A stretch of 64,000 bases of DNA from Eumeta japonica (GCA_005406025.1 BGZK01000071.1:620001-684000); one strand, 5' to 3'; positions 33,991-48,800 are shown, counted from the stretch's first letter. Made by a program: numbers and translations. Notes: a model not told the origin generated them from the letters alone.

Positions 33991-36900
33991 AAAGTATTTG
34001 CTTATCACTGTGGCAGTAATAACCTAACACAGAAAAAATACCGTGTTTTCCTTTTCAAGCAGTATTAATAATATACTACTATAGTTTATCATCCTGTATT
34101 TTAAATATAAGAAGAGTAGTTAAAAGTGATTTCAAAAGTAGTCGATATCATTCTACGACCACGTACTACAAATTTCTAAGTTTACCGACCAAATCTGTAA
34201 TTGACTACGTCATCATTTTATCTTTCATTAACGATAAATCTTATCAACCACTCGATTCATTTCGACTTTGTTTACAAGCGCTAAGTTCATATCAAACTCT
34301 ATCGGCTCACTAGCGCCATTCTACTCACTTATATGGCTTCTTTTTATTACTTTGGTATAGTATACGTTTTCACTTAACAAACATAACGTGAGATTGTCGT
34401 CTTTGTCTGTAGATGGTCTGTAGCCCCCACATTCAAGCCGACAGTTAGGTATTTCGTGATTGAGTGTGTTTTGTCGAGATCTAAGACGTAGCGATCGTTG
34501 CCCGGCCGTAATCGAGCTATTAAAATGCTTCCTGCTATGAAAACTCATTTTATAGGTTTTCATAGGAGTCCATAAAAACGCCGTACGCCGAAGCGGTCGG
34601 TGAAGTGGTCTCCTCTCTATTACGACAGCAGCCCATCTTCTGAAGTGGTGTAACGATGAAATTATTTCGTAATCCATTCCAGAAAGCAAACATTGCTTTC
34701 AACTGGAATCCATTGAAAAACTAAAATTAGCTCACGTAAAATGGACCATTCTATTTTTAGTGATAGTAAAAGTTAGAAATTTGTCCGAAGAAGCATCAAT
34801 AAACCTGAAAATGTAGATGCATCAAAATTGTATAAATGCTTAGATTAAGTTTCCTACTTTGAAAACCGTTCTGGAAAATGAAATAAACTTGACAATATAG
34901 GTTCATTAGTTCACATGTATTTATATCATAGATAAATTTCTCACTGACATGCCTGTGGCCGTTTTCACTGGGCAATGGCGTAAATTCTGTTTGTAATTGA
35001 TTGAATTGATTGTATGCGTAATAGCCACGTAATACCCATTGCAGAACACATAATTTCTTTGACAAAGGGTATTTATACTTAATTAGGCCATTGTGTGTCT
35101 GGAACTTCACACGTCTCCGTAGGTTCTGCTTAGTCTTCAAGTCTGAAAAAACCTTAACGCACAAATACTTGTTTTGTGATTAAATCGAGTGATCCTACAA
35201 ACATATAAACTACGGGACGCGCGGTCGATTGCTTTTGGAATTATAGTTTTTTTTAAATTGTTTGATTTAAATAATAAAAATACTTATATACATTGCTTTT
35301 TTTTTTTAATTTTAAGTTAAAAACGAGGATGATCCAATATACGTAGACCTCTGAGATCATCCACTAATGTAGTCAATTTTGTTTAATGGCTGTATATCCA
35401 AATTATTGTACATATCTCTTAAATTAAATCATTTTTGGCAAATCTCCATGTCGCGAACACGGTTTGTGCGTGGGTGTATGTGTGATCACGCACGCGCATG
35501 GGTATATGATGTGGGTCAGACTCCGGATTTTATTTAACCTTTTTCACGAGAGAAGAACGTGACTCACGTATGAGAGAACTCGACACGAGCGGCGGCTGAG
35601 TTTTAATTTAATCTGCACCACGACAAAGGCGCATGATCCGTGGAACGAATAAAAATCCCGAAATGAACGACCTCCACGACAGATGCGGAACTAACGAAAG
35701 TAAATTAAAGTGAAAAATATAATATAACATAATAATTATATTATGACTTGTGTTCGAATCCTATATACTATTGTTGACATCACTAGAATACAGCCATGAT
35801 AAAAAAAAATGAAATTTTATTGACTATAATACGTCGTCTGTGAACTTGTATTCGTACGAATCGATAGGTTCTCAACAAAAAAACCTGAACAGTTAGTTGT
35901 GTAGTGAAGAATCTATTTTATTGTTACGTCAAATTTCACACCTGTCACTTTATTAGGCGCTCAAATAAGTAGAAAAATTCTATGAAAATGCTCAAATGTG
36001 TCTCTAAATTCATATCTACGATCCATAATTGATATTCGGCGATATTAGAATACAACAAAAAAACTTATTATTTTGGATGGGAGATTTCAATATGTGGAAA
36101 CATTTCTATTTTTTTTTATAAATGAATATATTGAATCCATTATGTGATTATCTTATTTATTTAGCAAATAAAATACTCGCTCACGCTATTCATAATGGTG
36201 GCATAAAGCGCCGCAGTCCAAACAAGACAAACGCGTTTCGGCCTCCTGCTTGTGACGTCAGTCGCCTTCCGTTTTATTAACACACACACACGAGGTATAC
36301 TTATTTATGTTGTTTAGATCGATACTTTTATCGAGTTGTATACTCTCTTTTATCGCCTTGATGTGGTAATCATTATTATTTTTTTTTTTTTGTTGATTTT
36401 AACGATTTCTTCAGTTTATTGCGACTATTATAGTTTATTATCGACGAGTAATGTGTTATGTCCGAATACGCCATTACGTTCGTCGTTACTGGTGAGTTGT
36501 GAATTTATGCCGTTTGGCGTAAATCGATGTAGGTTTAATTTTTCGAGTTTGTAAAGTTTTAATAAGTAAAAATTTTAATATCTAGAACTGTTATATTATT
36601 ATTATTAGTCTACATTTTTCGATCCAAAAATTTAAAACACTAATTCGCAACCTACAAATAATATTATTCACAGGTTAAGTAATGTATTTGAAAAGCTATG
36701 ATTTTAAACGGAAAGAATGAATGGTAGGTCAAGTTTTTTGAATATTTATTAAAAATAGTTTGAATATACTTCTAGAATAATTAAAATTATCATATTAAAA
36801 ATTTTATATTCATTTTACTTTGTGAATAAATGATTGTGAAGTAATATAATAATTAATAACAATATAAAAATAGAAAACAGTATTACCGCAAAATAGCAAT

Positions 36901-37497
36901 GCATTTCAAGGATTTATCGTTTACTTAAACTAATCGGAACTTTAACGTAATTACTAATATGTGGTGTCTATTAACTATAATTCTAAGTGTTGCACCCGCA
37001 ATCGTATATGGACTTTTTTGTGTACTTGTAAAATGCTTAATGATACTGTGTGGCTTATGGAATGTATTGTGGTCAAATGTTTATTCTTTGCAGATAAATG
37101 TTGTATAGAATGAAAATATAAAATTGAAACTCCAAAATGTAGCTGAAAAGATGATTTTTTTTTGACGTTTATTATACAAAGTCGACGTGGTCGAAGCTGA
37201 TACGATACGCTATTTGAATATAAAAAAATAGAATATTTTTTCTTATTTCACTATTTGTTTGCATATTTTTTAAAATAGGTCTAAAAGGAGAATTAACTGT
37301 CGTTTTATATAAAGATTATAACTATTATCGATAAAGCTATATTATTTTTTAGCATTTGATACTCATTTATTAGTTATAATTCGATTTTAATTTCATCGTA
37401 CGGCATTTGACTACCTGTAATTGTATCCATCTACGCGGTCCTTCTTCGGTTTCTCGGTCTATCTGCGTGCGCACCTATATCGCACTTGACTCCTGCA
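33991..37497. other. Non-coding stretch
   Basis: No gene supported. Frames at 34321-34689 and 34796-35164 (minus) are open for 122 codons each but show no motif, no splice context and no clear codon bias. 36197-36262 is GC-richer, with a TGACGTCAG word. Confidence 0.35.
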
Positions 37498-37619
37498 GGC
37501 CTAAGCACAACGCCCTAAAGAACTGTCACCGTGGGACGGTCACTCTCGCGCCAACGTATCGAACGAAAATGGTACTCTATTAGAGAAATTTTACTACTCT
37601 AGGACGTCACACTAGGCCC
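37498..37619. mobile_element. Mini-element related to the one at 19267
   Basis: The ends GGCCTAAGCACAAC and (complemented) GGGCCTAGTGTGACG parallel the GCCTAGCATGAC ends of the 19267-19381 element. The interior on the minus strand shares TTGGCGCGA. About 120 bp, no coding capacity. Confidence 0.45.
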
Positions 37620-39684
37620 GCTAGTGTTGTAAATCTATTTCTCCCGGCATTGGCAGTTCCCCGCATCGAGTCGCCTATATACAGCACTACTAGACCGGCC
37701 GAGTCATCTTTAAACTTTCTCCACCTTTCGAAATATCAGCAGAGCAATTAAACGTCGTCGGCGGTGGAGGAATACCTTCACCAGAAGTGACTTTCCTTTG
37801 CTCTTGTTGTTTTAAACTGCCGCAGCAAATTTCACGCGTAATTTCCGAAATATTCCGATGTCGCCTTTTTCACTTTCGCACTTTTGAAAGTCAATTAACG
37901 CCCCTAAATGGTTAGTATACATAGTTTGGTGCATTCAACGTAACGGATTTGTATTTTTACAATAAGCAGTAACTTGGGCCATTTTATGTATTTGGTCATA
38001 ATAATTGCATAGAGTATAAGTTGACTCTTAAGACAAAAGCGCATATGCTCCTAATATTCTTCAAATCTTGAACCAGTTTTGTGCTACTCTTACCGGAACT
38101 GCATTACATTCATAAACGTCACAATTTTTTTTCGCGGCTTATCTCGCATTTGTCCCCTTTTTGTACTAAAATTTCACAGTGTATTGTATTTCTACTTTAG
38201 AGTCACTCATTTTGGTGAACATAAAAACAATAAAAATATGGCGGGACACCGTTTTTACTTTTTATTTTTCTTTTTTTTTTAAATTTCATCAATTTAATGG
38301 TATTAAAACCAGCCCGATACAAGCAACACAATCAAAAAGGTTTTACTCCAACTTTTTACTTATAAAATACGAATAAACTTTTTCCCCTATCTAATAGAAC
38401 CTAATAACAAACAGTATGGTCATGATAGCCGTGGCGTAAAAATTGTCTGTTCCTTGGAGTTTCCAGCTAGTAATAACTTTTTACTGGTAAACAATAGAAA
38501 AATGTTCAATAAGGACCTCCAATATACATATCTATACAACATTTACCTCTATATAAATTTTAAAATCATTATTGAACAATTAGTTGATAAAAAAGGCTGT
38601 AACAAAATTTCCAAGCGTTTAGAAGATAAAAATCAATGAATATAACCGGCTCGATTTCTTATCGGATTGCTTTTTTTCTGTGATAGTATTGCAATCGATT
38701 GTGGTTGTAATAAAATTAGATAATAGCTACCCTTGAGTTTCCTACTCATTCTTCTTGAAGGAAAGCTGCCTGCCGAACGAATAAAGTTTATATCTATTTT
38801 ATTTTATTTTTTAGAACGGTTTGTCCGGTGTGTGACACGAGTGCTCAAAATGTACTGTCTGACATGTTCACATCGCATGCGCATCTATCTACCTCATCCA
38901 CTCCACTAAGCCAGCCGAGACGCATAAAAAAAAAAACTAATCCAATCAGCGTAACTCCCGGCGGATACATTACGCGTTGCGTAACACATTCCGGTAAACG
39001 TACGCTACGACATTGCGAATATTTTGTAAGCGAAAGTGAGAGTTCACGGATATCGGATCGCGTAACGCACCCGGCGCACGGCGGACACCGGAACGGTAAC
39101 AACTATCGAGCGCCCGCTCTATCGGCGAGTCCGCCCGCCTGTCCCTGCTCACGACATGTCGACATAATCGGCGTCATAGTTCATACGCCGCCGCGTTTGT
39201 TGTTCGTGAGTGGGAATGTAAAATCTGTAAATTGCCTTTTAGGCTTTCTCACGTATTTTGTAAGTTATTGCGGACTTATTAAGTTAAGGGAAAATAATAT
39301 GAAATCTTGAGGAACAAAATTCTTTTTTTTTTCGCCACTAGTAAATATAACAGCGCGCGTTGTGTTTATAAGTGAATCCGTTTCCGACATAAAAAAATAA
39401 ATGCTATAATTTTTGACGTGACAACGTCTTAAATAAGGTTGCGGCTGGGAGTCACTTTGAAAAGTGTAACGCTCGGTAACGTAACGATGAGTCACCGAAC
39501 AGAGAGAGGCCCGCTTGCGTTCTCTCTCCCACTCAACTATGATCGGTCTGCCGCGCGCAGCACTAGAGAATTAGTGCATAGCTTGCAAATGTATTGCAAG
39601 TTATTGTATGTATATTTGTATATAAATACGTATGTATGTGTAAAGGTAAAAATAAAATTTTGTTAATATGAAATTCAGTGCGAG

Positions 39685-39743
39685 ATTCTTTGTATAAATT
39701 AATGTTTTAAATATAATTCTTTGTATAAATAAATGTTTTAAAT
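39685..39743. repeat. 28-bp tandem duplication, period 31
   Basis: ATTCTTTGTATAAAT followed by AATGTTTTAAAT occurs at 39685-39712 and 39716-39743 with one mismatch. Confidence 0.85.
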
Positions 39744-42700
39744 TGTTACTATTATTTCATCCTTCTTCCTACTATACGAATGAATATTCACATTAAAATG
39801 ATTTTACCATTCAAAGTCGTTGTCACGTAAAACTTTCGCCCGTATACCGACTTTACAGGCAACCAAATTTTTTTTTAATACGTAGTAGTACTTGTGCCGA
39901 TTTTGCACTCTATACCGTTGAATGATTACTGTGTGTAATTAAACTATTACTAAACCCCGTCTGTATTAGTTGGACCATGGACTCATACCACGATCTGAAT
40001 TTAGTGTTAGTTGTTGCAGAAGCTTTTGTGATGCGGAATGATACACGGCGATAGGCCTGAGTTTAGACGCACTCATCACAAACATATTATCATCTTCAGT
40101 CTACAGCAATCTCTTCCTGAACGTAGAATTTACATAGTATTTTTTTAATAACATTAAAATCTAATAGAGTTTTAAGTTCATCAATTAGACCTCTGTAGGC
40201 TGTAGATGGTGATGATATTACGTTTGCCGAAGTTGAAAATTATGATGCCCAAGTACCTATCTCTCGTATTCATGATTCTGCTGCCGTCGCTATTCTCATA
40301 CAATTTTTTTAAAGGTCTAGCCTTAAGGGTAAACATATGGTAGTGAGATTTATGAGAGTTGGTGTTTTGTAATAGCCACAGTTAGACACTTTGTGTGGTC
40401 TTGCTCTAATTATTATAAAATCACGAATAAACCAACATGGTGTTTTATTATTTATTATTACTGGTGCGCGATGTTCTGGTACTAATATTCGCAAACTAGC
40501 ACATGAACGTTACACACGATCGTCAAACCAATCTCGTCAAGGTCCTGCCATTTAGCAAGGAACGTAGGAACAATTATGTGCGATTGTCTAGACTGTACTA
40601 GACAATGTAATTACACTTTGTCACACGATATCCCTGTCTGAGAGTCCTTAGAGTTCGGTCGATGAGTCCGCACGACGATCGTGAAGATCGCATCATTAAA
40701 CCATTATGAAGTGTCATTAAACATAATGATATCTAATAGTATACGATGGATGTCGTTCTACCGGATTAATTTCTTGACACTTGTTGATATAAAATATGTT
40801 TTTAATTCGTGGTTTTTCATCAATGTCGTGACGAGAATTTCTTTAAATTAAGTAAAATTTCTTGTTACCGGATCTAATTTGTCACCGTTAGTATTTTTTG
40901 CTGATATAAAGTTTGATCGAATAAGGTATGTAATGAAGAGTTAAAAAAATCCGTGTGTATACTTAATGTACGCACGTGAGAAGGTGTACTTCTTTGGTTA
41001 ATTGGCTTTGATTAAAACATTGTAATAAAATATACATGCGTATATTATAAAAAAAATTTGCTTTTAGTGGATTTGAAATTATTTACGCAAAATCAAGAGT
41101 TTATTTGATGCGAATTATTTTCTGTGCTATTAATTTTATAATTTTATACTTAAAAATAATATGGGGATATAACTTCAAATCTTGATACACAATTTTCGCA
41201 ATACAAAAATAAATATTAAATACAATATTGATAAGGTTTTATAGATATAAATTGACAGTGTAAAATATTAGTCTTCAGACATTTGTTTATATAAATTCGT
41301 ATTTAATATATTTTTTTAATTTATTATATTTTTTAATTACAATATTTATTACAACTCAATATCTTTATGTTCAAAACACATGGTATTCACTTAATTGTAT
41401 TGAACGACTAAAGTGAAGTGGACACTAAAAGCATGTGCGTTAAGCTTCTATTTTCAAATGCAGCAACGGAGCCTGTTAGATCTTATTTTCATGCTATTTC
41501 AGTATGTTGATCTATACCCGTTGTCATAAACGCCCGATTGTAGCATTAATATACTTAATTGGCTGTAGTAACTATATTTGGAAGCTGCTGCATTTAAGAC
41601 GAGTATACACTGGAACAAGAATAGTATATCATTTGTGTATACGCTATGGTACTGTTTAGTATTACACTCCATACACTTGAGTATCCTCCGACCGAAATAA
41701 CTTTAATTATAATAATAAATTATGTATTACAACGGGGCGCGCAAGTTCGTCACTAGCTAAAAATACACTCTGATCTGTTTTCATCGAACGCGCCAAAAGA
41801 ACTATACGTTTAAAAATTACCTCGAATTATATTAAGTTATTTGAAAATTTTAACAGTTTTGTAACCATGTACAGGGTAGTCTTGACGTTAGATAAGAAAG
41901 CACAGAAAAAATATCCACCTTTTTAATTAAAAAAGAAGCAAATTTACTTATGACAGTATAACGAGAACTGATCGATGGAGTATCCTAACAACGTTGTACG
42001 CCTCGGGTGCCATCGATCAAAATCGATTCATCGTTAACTGACTTTACTGTGAGAAAAAAAAAATCGATCGGCGATACCTACTCGCGGAAGAGAAACATTG
42101 CGAATGCTTTCAACGGAATTGCTAAGATTAGTTCCGGTAGCACTAGAGCTATGGGTAAAAGTGAAAAGGCAAAAGAAGGGGATATGAAGAATTAAAATGA
42201 AACGAGTCCGTCTATAGTTAGATTTATTTAAAACGGCTCGCTACCAATGTTTAGTTACGTTTGAATACTTTATTATTTCCTTAATATTTATTACGAAAAC
42301 TTGTCCGTGTTCGACAACATACGTGCGGTTAGATGATACATTAATCGTGGCAGTAAGTCATCAGACCGCAAAACGAATAAATGACGCAGTCGAATCTAAA
42401 ATTTCGCATCGATGTGGTCATTGAATCTATTTAGTAACATAATAACATAGGTAATAACATCTCAAAACATTTCTGTGATTTATTCTTCAACAAATCACAC
42501 GTCTTTATCAGAGTCGAACTCCGTAGGCATATCGCTTTCTTCGTGGGTCGATTTAATGATTACAAAGATGCCCTTACTTATACTGGGGTAGAAGGTGACT
42601 TGATTTTAATGGAGAAAAAATGGAAGGAGCTAAAAAAACGAATTAACTACATAGTGAGCCTAATCGTTGGAAATTGTCGACGGTCATGGCACCCAATGCG

Positions 42701-45111
42701 GTCTTCGTTAAATCTATGAATACAATAAAATTGAATAGCAGTAATGTCCAAAGACGGCTCGTGATCGGTAATGGAATATGGAGTGGGACGGGAAAGAGCG
42801 GGTCCGGATCAGGAACAATCATTACTAACTTTAATTAATGCGCAGTGAACCGGTCGGGAAACGGTTAGTCCGGAATAAATCACAGACGTTAGTATGTGTG
42901 CTATATTGAGAAAAATAAGCACAATTCAAAATACATCTTTTATTGAATGAAGTAAAAACACCCTCTCTGGTTTTTGATTTCATCGTTTATTTATTATTTA
43001 TATTCCTTAGCCGCCTATTACGGAACCACATGTCACACAATGCGCATTAATGCTAAAGTCCCTAAAAGAATTCATGTTATCAAAGCAATGATGCATTTAA
43101 TTAAGTCAGATATTTGTGATCCCATTGTAGGATGCACTTGCACAATTTTTTATTTTATATTGAAGGGATTAAGCCAAATCCTCAAGCTGATTTAGTCACG
43201 GTTGGGGATATTAAGAATTTTACTCTGATTAAAATTAAAAACCTTAATTACATCCAAATTCATAGTATGCATAATAAGGGTATTGACGTACTACCAGCAA
43301 TAATAGAAGAGTTTATGTCCATAATGAAAGGATATTTGTTGTGGTCGTTTAATCTACACACATATTAAATTGTACAGATTTTTGTCTGTTTGATTGTGCG
43401 TTTACGCACGCTAGTCTCCCCAATGGCTGAACCAATTTACATATGATTTTCACTGATATATTGAGGCGGACTTGGGCTAACATTTAGTGTTTGTTACAAA
43501 TACGCGGACAAAATCATGGATAATGAATCCTTGATTTTGCCCGTGTCTTTGTAAGTTTTGTGATGTCTATACGATTTAGGTTGGGATTTTTTTATGTTTC
43601 TTGTGATATCGCAAAGGCATCTCTTACATGTATGTAGGTTATCAGGTGTAGGTTGTATTCGTTTAATTATGATTTTTTAAAAGGAAAGAATAGGGATAAA
43701 CGATCTAGATAGTTATACAAGCACTCACGCACGCACACAACGCTTCAAAGCGGTTTTCGTATAAACACAGTCCAGTCGTATAAACGTATACGCGACTATA
43801 TAAATTATACGATGTGGCGTCTAAGGTCTCATTTAAAATTATATTAATAGAGGTGATCACGTTTTATGGGCTGTGGTAGTTTTCGACGCCCACTCCGGCG
43901 CACTCGTCCAGATACGCAGCGTCTGAAAGGCGTCCGACGCATAACAAACGCACAACAATCCGGTTGCGTTGTGAAATAGCTTGCAAGCCGATGTTTACTT
44001 ACGTTCGTTCTTAACGGGGTCTCTTTCTCCGAATCCCGGTTGAAAACGTTCCCGTGAATTATTAGCACGCTGTTGACGTAGAGCAATGAAAAGCAGCTAC
44101 GTGTATGGTTCAGTTCACATTTAGACGATTTCTTTGATTTTTTTTTAAATTGTGAATATAGTATATTATTCGATTCTTTAAGATTTGTCATTAACTTTTT
44201 CATAGGTTTAACATGTAATGAATTCTTTTTGATATCATCCATATTTAATATATAATTGATTGTTGGGTACTCGGACATATAAAAATCGGATGTAAAATTT
44301 TCAAAATTGACCACATTTCGTTGGTTGTCTTCAACTTTTTCAGACGAAAAAAAAATGGATGTTGATATTTCCGAAGTTAATGGATATGGGCATCGTTTGA
44401 CCGAATGCCCTGAAAGTTGGTACATTTCTATAAGTTTTCAAGGAGAAGGTTTTTGTGTAATCTATTTTAGCATTTGTCACCGACTCTGTCCGCGTTTTGT
44501 ATTATTGAAACGAACCACTACATCGATTCCAAAAATTCTTTCATTAAGGGAAAGGTACACCATCGCCAAGTATCACAGTGCATATTTTATTTTGACACTA
44601 GCGTTTGCGCCGGCTTCTTACATGTTCGAAACCGCGACCGATAGCGGTATCTGATTGAAGGCGGGGCCGGCGGCCTTATTATGTATAACAAATCGATTTT
44701 TGATTTGGTATGATTTTAAAAATTATTTTAGTCATTCCCAACATCCTGTATCGAAATGCTAATTTTCTTTCCATCGACTGCGTTGCCTCTGCAATTTCAT
44801 TGCTAAATTATAACAATGAAATTTAATCGCATACGCGAATCCAAAAACCGTTAACGGTCGCGGTTTCGCAATTATTCTAAAATTGCGCTCTCAAAGCGAA
44901 AACTGGTTTAAAGCGATTATAAATCGCTTTTGCGTCGTTCATTTTTCCTATAAAACGAAGAGTGTGTGATCGAATCGAAGTGGGATCGAACTTAAAATTA
45001 AAAACGTGTCCGGAATTGCAATCAGAAACAGTACCGGAACCAGAATTGAAAACGGAAACGATTTGGGACTAACAACAAAATCGTTCAGTATATTAGATAA
45101 AAGAACTTTTC

Positions 45112-45152
45112 TATGTTCACGTGGGCGAAACCGCGGGCGGAAAGCTAGTACT
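45112..45152 (-). repeat. ACTAGC-family terminus, isolated copy
   Basis: Contains GTGGGCGAAACCGCGGGCGG followed by AAAGCTAGTA, the complement of the family's left end at 55441. The partner end was not found nearby, so the copy is truncated or degraded. Confidence 0.5.
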
Positions 45153-45411
45153 AATGTAAGACAACAACATTACTGCATAGTTATTGAAATAAATGTACTT
45201 CTTCGCTCTCATTTAATTCTCATTCCCTTGAAAATTATATCAATAGCATAATATCGTACGACCGTGTTCCAAGAATAGAAGCCGTTGTTGACTCTCGCCG
45301 ATAGCTATCTTTTAAAAGCTGCGTTTATTGTCTTTGAACTCGGGACTGGATAGACGAACGCCGGCCTCCGTTTTAGTATCTTTTTTTTATCTCTTCTATC
45401 TCACAGCAGTG

Positions 45412-45566
45412 CAATTCTGTACTCATAATACGATTTAGTCGATATTGTCATATGTGACGTCAAAATTACGCCAGAGTGAGAGAGAGGTTGCTGCTGCGCG
45501 CTCTCGTTTGACTTAATTTTGACGTCATAACGGTACCTATTGAATCGTGTTAAGCTTACAGAATTG
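45412..45566. mobile_element. 155-bp MITE with long inverted repeats and two CRE sites
   Basis: The outer ends CAATTCTGTA (45412-45421) and TACAGAATTG (45557-45566) are perfect complements. The inner TGACGTCAAAATTA (45455-45468) is matched exactly by its complement at 45514-45527. Sequence between these blocks is also similar, so the arms extend about 50-55 bp. There is a GC-rich centre and no coding capacity. Each arm carries one TGACGTCA bZIP-type site. Confidence 0.7.
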
Positions 45567-45734
45567 GTCGGTTTTGCAACGCCTCTTGCCGATGAGATCT
45601 TGGACAAAAGACCGTCTATCGTCTACAGTCTGCTCCGTTCGAACGAATAAATATATCAAAATGTATGACCATTGTCGGATTACATGCAGGCCCTTTTTAT
45701 TTACTGTATTTCATGACATTTTTAATTGATGGGT

Positions 45735-45850
45735 TTTTGTCACCCTCCACTACTAGAGCGCACCCTCCCTCAATTAGTGAACGAGGAGCTTGGACATTAA
45801 GTCCTCCGTGCTGGTCCTGTTACGTTCTAGAACTACGGATACTGCCATTA
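45735..45850 (+). repeat. Dispersed repeat, copy related to 62343 region
   Basis: TCACCCTCCACTACTAGAGC, then GAACGAGGAGCTTGGACATT and GTGCTGG correspond in order to TCACCCCACTGCTGAAGC, GAGGGACGTGGACATTGG and GTGCTGGCGAT on the minus strand near 62343-62490. Identity is modest. Confidence 0.4.
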
Positions 45851-48800
45851 CCATCGACACGGTGAAAATGTCTGGAATACATATACATGATGTGAAAATT
45901 GCTTTTATAAATCGAGCGAAATCAAAATATTCATCATATTTGGAACTTTTTCAATATTCTTTGGTTTGTCCGGTCAAGTATTTTTACTTTTAGCGACCGA
46001 AGCTAAAATATTAAATTATATAGAAGTATATATTGAATTTGTACGTTTTTTGATTATATAAAGTAAAGCAAAATGCTCTCTCGACAATTTTTTCTTTAAT
46101 TGTGAAATAGAGGAGTATAATCCTCTTATTATAATGTCTTGCCTGTTATTAAAAATCTTTTTTTTTTTACTATCAGTTTACAAACATTTGTTAGTAATTC
46201 ATCGAGTATTAGTACTATCTAATTATTCATTATCAAAAAGAGAAATTATAAAAGCCGACACTAAAATTACAAGAACGCCGTCTCAGTATAACTAATTTTA
46301 TTTAAGAATATTTGATCGTTTGAAAGGTCACGATAAGACATTTACGTTTATTAATAAGAAGAAAAAAAAAAACTTTAATTCAGAATACGAAAAAGCCTCG
46401 ATTATTGTTCGAGGTGAGAAACATTATTAAAGTCGGCACGCGATAAGATTTAGTCTCCATTGAATCGCCCACGGTGTCTCAGGCCTTGACCTCGCGCTTC
46501 GGAGACCCTAGCGATTGAAATGTATAACAAACTCTACATACAATATTATTATATCGCCGGCATACACTTGTATTGAGAAATATTTATTATTGTCGTCGCT
46601 ATTGTACAATAGGCGTCGATTTTTAAAAGGAAATCCCAGGAGTCAATACGAAAACGTATAAGAAAAATCGTAACTCGATTGTTTTTTATATGTATTTAAT
46701 AATACTTTAAAATGTGTTATGTATTTTTGTAGCGATTATTATGAAAATTAATTTTAATTAAAATTTGAAATTTTAAATATTTTATCCTTAAAAGCTTCAA
46801 AAATCATAATTTCGGAAAGCTATAGGTAAAAGAAAACATCATGCATGAACCTTAGTTATAGAGTAGTGTGCAATGTATTAACATAGACGAGATAGATTGC
46901 TTTTATGAGATAAAACTGCATAATAAAATCGTAAATGATAAATGACACCACAGAACAGATAATATATAGTACTCAGTACGTAAAGATAAGGTATAACATA
47001 AATTTCAAAGTTTTGTCTTTTATGACACTCTCCATATATTCTGTGATGAGATACTCGAAGTCAGCTCTCGGACTCGATGTAAACACTGGAAACCAAAATT
47101 AATAACCTTGTACTGGCGAGCGAACGTAAGCGTAGGGCGATTACCAGAAACATTAAATTTCATCGACGCAGTTTGTTGCAGGAGAAAGATTTTACCTTTA
47201 AGTAAATATATTATTCAATCAGATAAAATTATTACAATGATATAATTCTGTGGGGCCCTTTTAAATTAATGCTAAAATACGGTTTATATTGATTTTGTCA
47301 CACACAATAAATCATGCTATAGACAATCGTATTCGATGTCTTTGGCGATCGACAGCCATATTTCATCATTTAGTCAGCCACGTCGTTACGAAAAGGTCGA
47401 TTCGGAGTTGTCGAAGTCATTAACTATCCGAGTACAATAAATTTCGTCAAATTCTGGGAATTACAATTCACTCCGTTAGTAAGTATTGTCAAAAATATTA
47501 TTCGTTTATGCTAATGTGTATTATGTATGTGTGTGTTATTATATTATTGCAAAAGTAATTAATAAGTAAAAAGCAAATTCTGACAATTTAGCGAGATAGC
47601 GATTTTATTATTTTCACATACTCGATATACCATTGAATAATCGAACAATTTGTTTATGATGTTATTCTTTATCGTAGACTCATTAATGTGTTTGCGTTTG
47701 TTTGTTGTAGTTTATGATATAATTTTAGGATCTTATACTTCATTAGTGAGCATTAACGACACATATATTCAAAAAAATACCACATTCTGTACGAGCAGAG
47801 CTATATGTAGTTAGTAGTTTTGTGTATTGCATTACCGCAAATGTCGTAGATATTACAAAAAGAGTTTTGTGAATAATATCAATGCAGTATATGTTCGATA
47901 CAACACATTATCAGAATATAATCTCAAAACACGTAACGTTTACCCGAAAAAATAATTTGCTAAAGTGTTAGCGAATTATAATACAGTGAGAACATTTTAG
48001 TTTATTAAATAATAAGAGATTATTTGTTAATTGACCATATGCAGCTCCAGGCAGACAAACAAAAAGGAATTTTTCATCTTCACTTTTGTCGTATTCAAGC
48101 GATTACTAGTACGGATAATCTGAGGACCAGTAGGTAAATTTTCAGTCCCGTTGAATAAGCAGGTTAACTAACCATTTACAAATCGCCTTCATATTGAATT
48201 GTGTTCGTCGTATTCGAATACGATGCAAATTCTATTTTACGACAATGCACTTTTCAATAATTGACCATAATAACACGATACGAATCGCAGATAGTGTAAT
48301 ACTAAAATCGAACACTAATCGATTATTGTTATTGATCAACGAGAGGTATCGATTCCGATGTATCGATTCACAACAACCGTGGTCGCGGCGACGAAGTCAC
48401 AGCGGCCGCGCCTCCGGCCGACTACCGCCGCCGGCCCGGAGCCAATGAATTTTCTACGTGGATACACCGCACCGCGGCACATCGGCGCGCATCGGAATTT
48501 TTTATCGTAAACAATGAGGTGCTCAGCGCCGGCCGACGTAAATAAAACATGATCGGCGGCGAAGTTGCTTTCAGCGGACACGGTGGGGGAATTCGTAAAC
48601 CAGATCGGGATATTTGTCGTGGTGCAGTGGTAAAAATAGGTTGTCTCGCGAAATTACTAGGTTTTCCACGGTCATTAGAAGCGAATGTCGTATGCAATAT
48701 TTTTTTGTTTCAGCTTAGATAAATCATGACATGACGTGCAGAATCAGATTGTAAACTATAAAAATCAACTCAAAAATAAATCTATAGATTGATATTTAAT

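Larger units (their letters stand above)
37620..45411. other. Long stretch with GC patches and repeat fragments
   Basis: No gene supported. 38940-39140 and 39430-39570 are GC-richer. A 28-bp duplication (period 31) lies at 39685-39743. 43380-43520 has words of a dispersed-repeat 3' tail. 45112-45150 is a reverse ACTAGC-family terminus (ACCGCGGGCGGAAAGCTAGT). An open frame of 193 codons at 43844-44425 (minus) has no recognisable motif. Confidence 0.35.

Noticed and set aside
38828..39310. 160-codon plus-strand open frame
   Set aside because: Overlapped by open frames on the other strand in a GC patch; no motif or codon signature.
40640..40695. Hammerhead-ribozyme-like core (CGATGAGTCCG ... 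GTGAAG)
   Set aside because: The conserved CTGATGA core is not matched (TCGATGA here) and the flanking stems do not pair.
42974..43368. Possible Copia integrase fragment (LIKSDICDPI)
   Set aside because: Only one short similarity; following sequence in either frame does not continue the integrase pattern.
43844..44425. 193-codon minus-strand open frame
   Set aside because: No domain, no splice context and no coherent composition; the last third is arginine-rich from a GC patch and looks repeat-derived.
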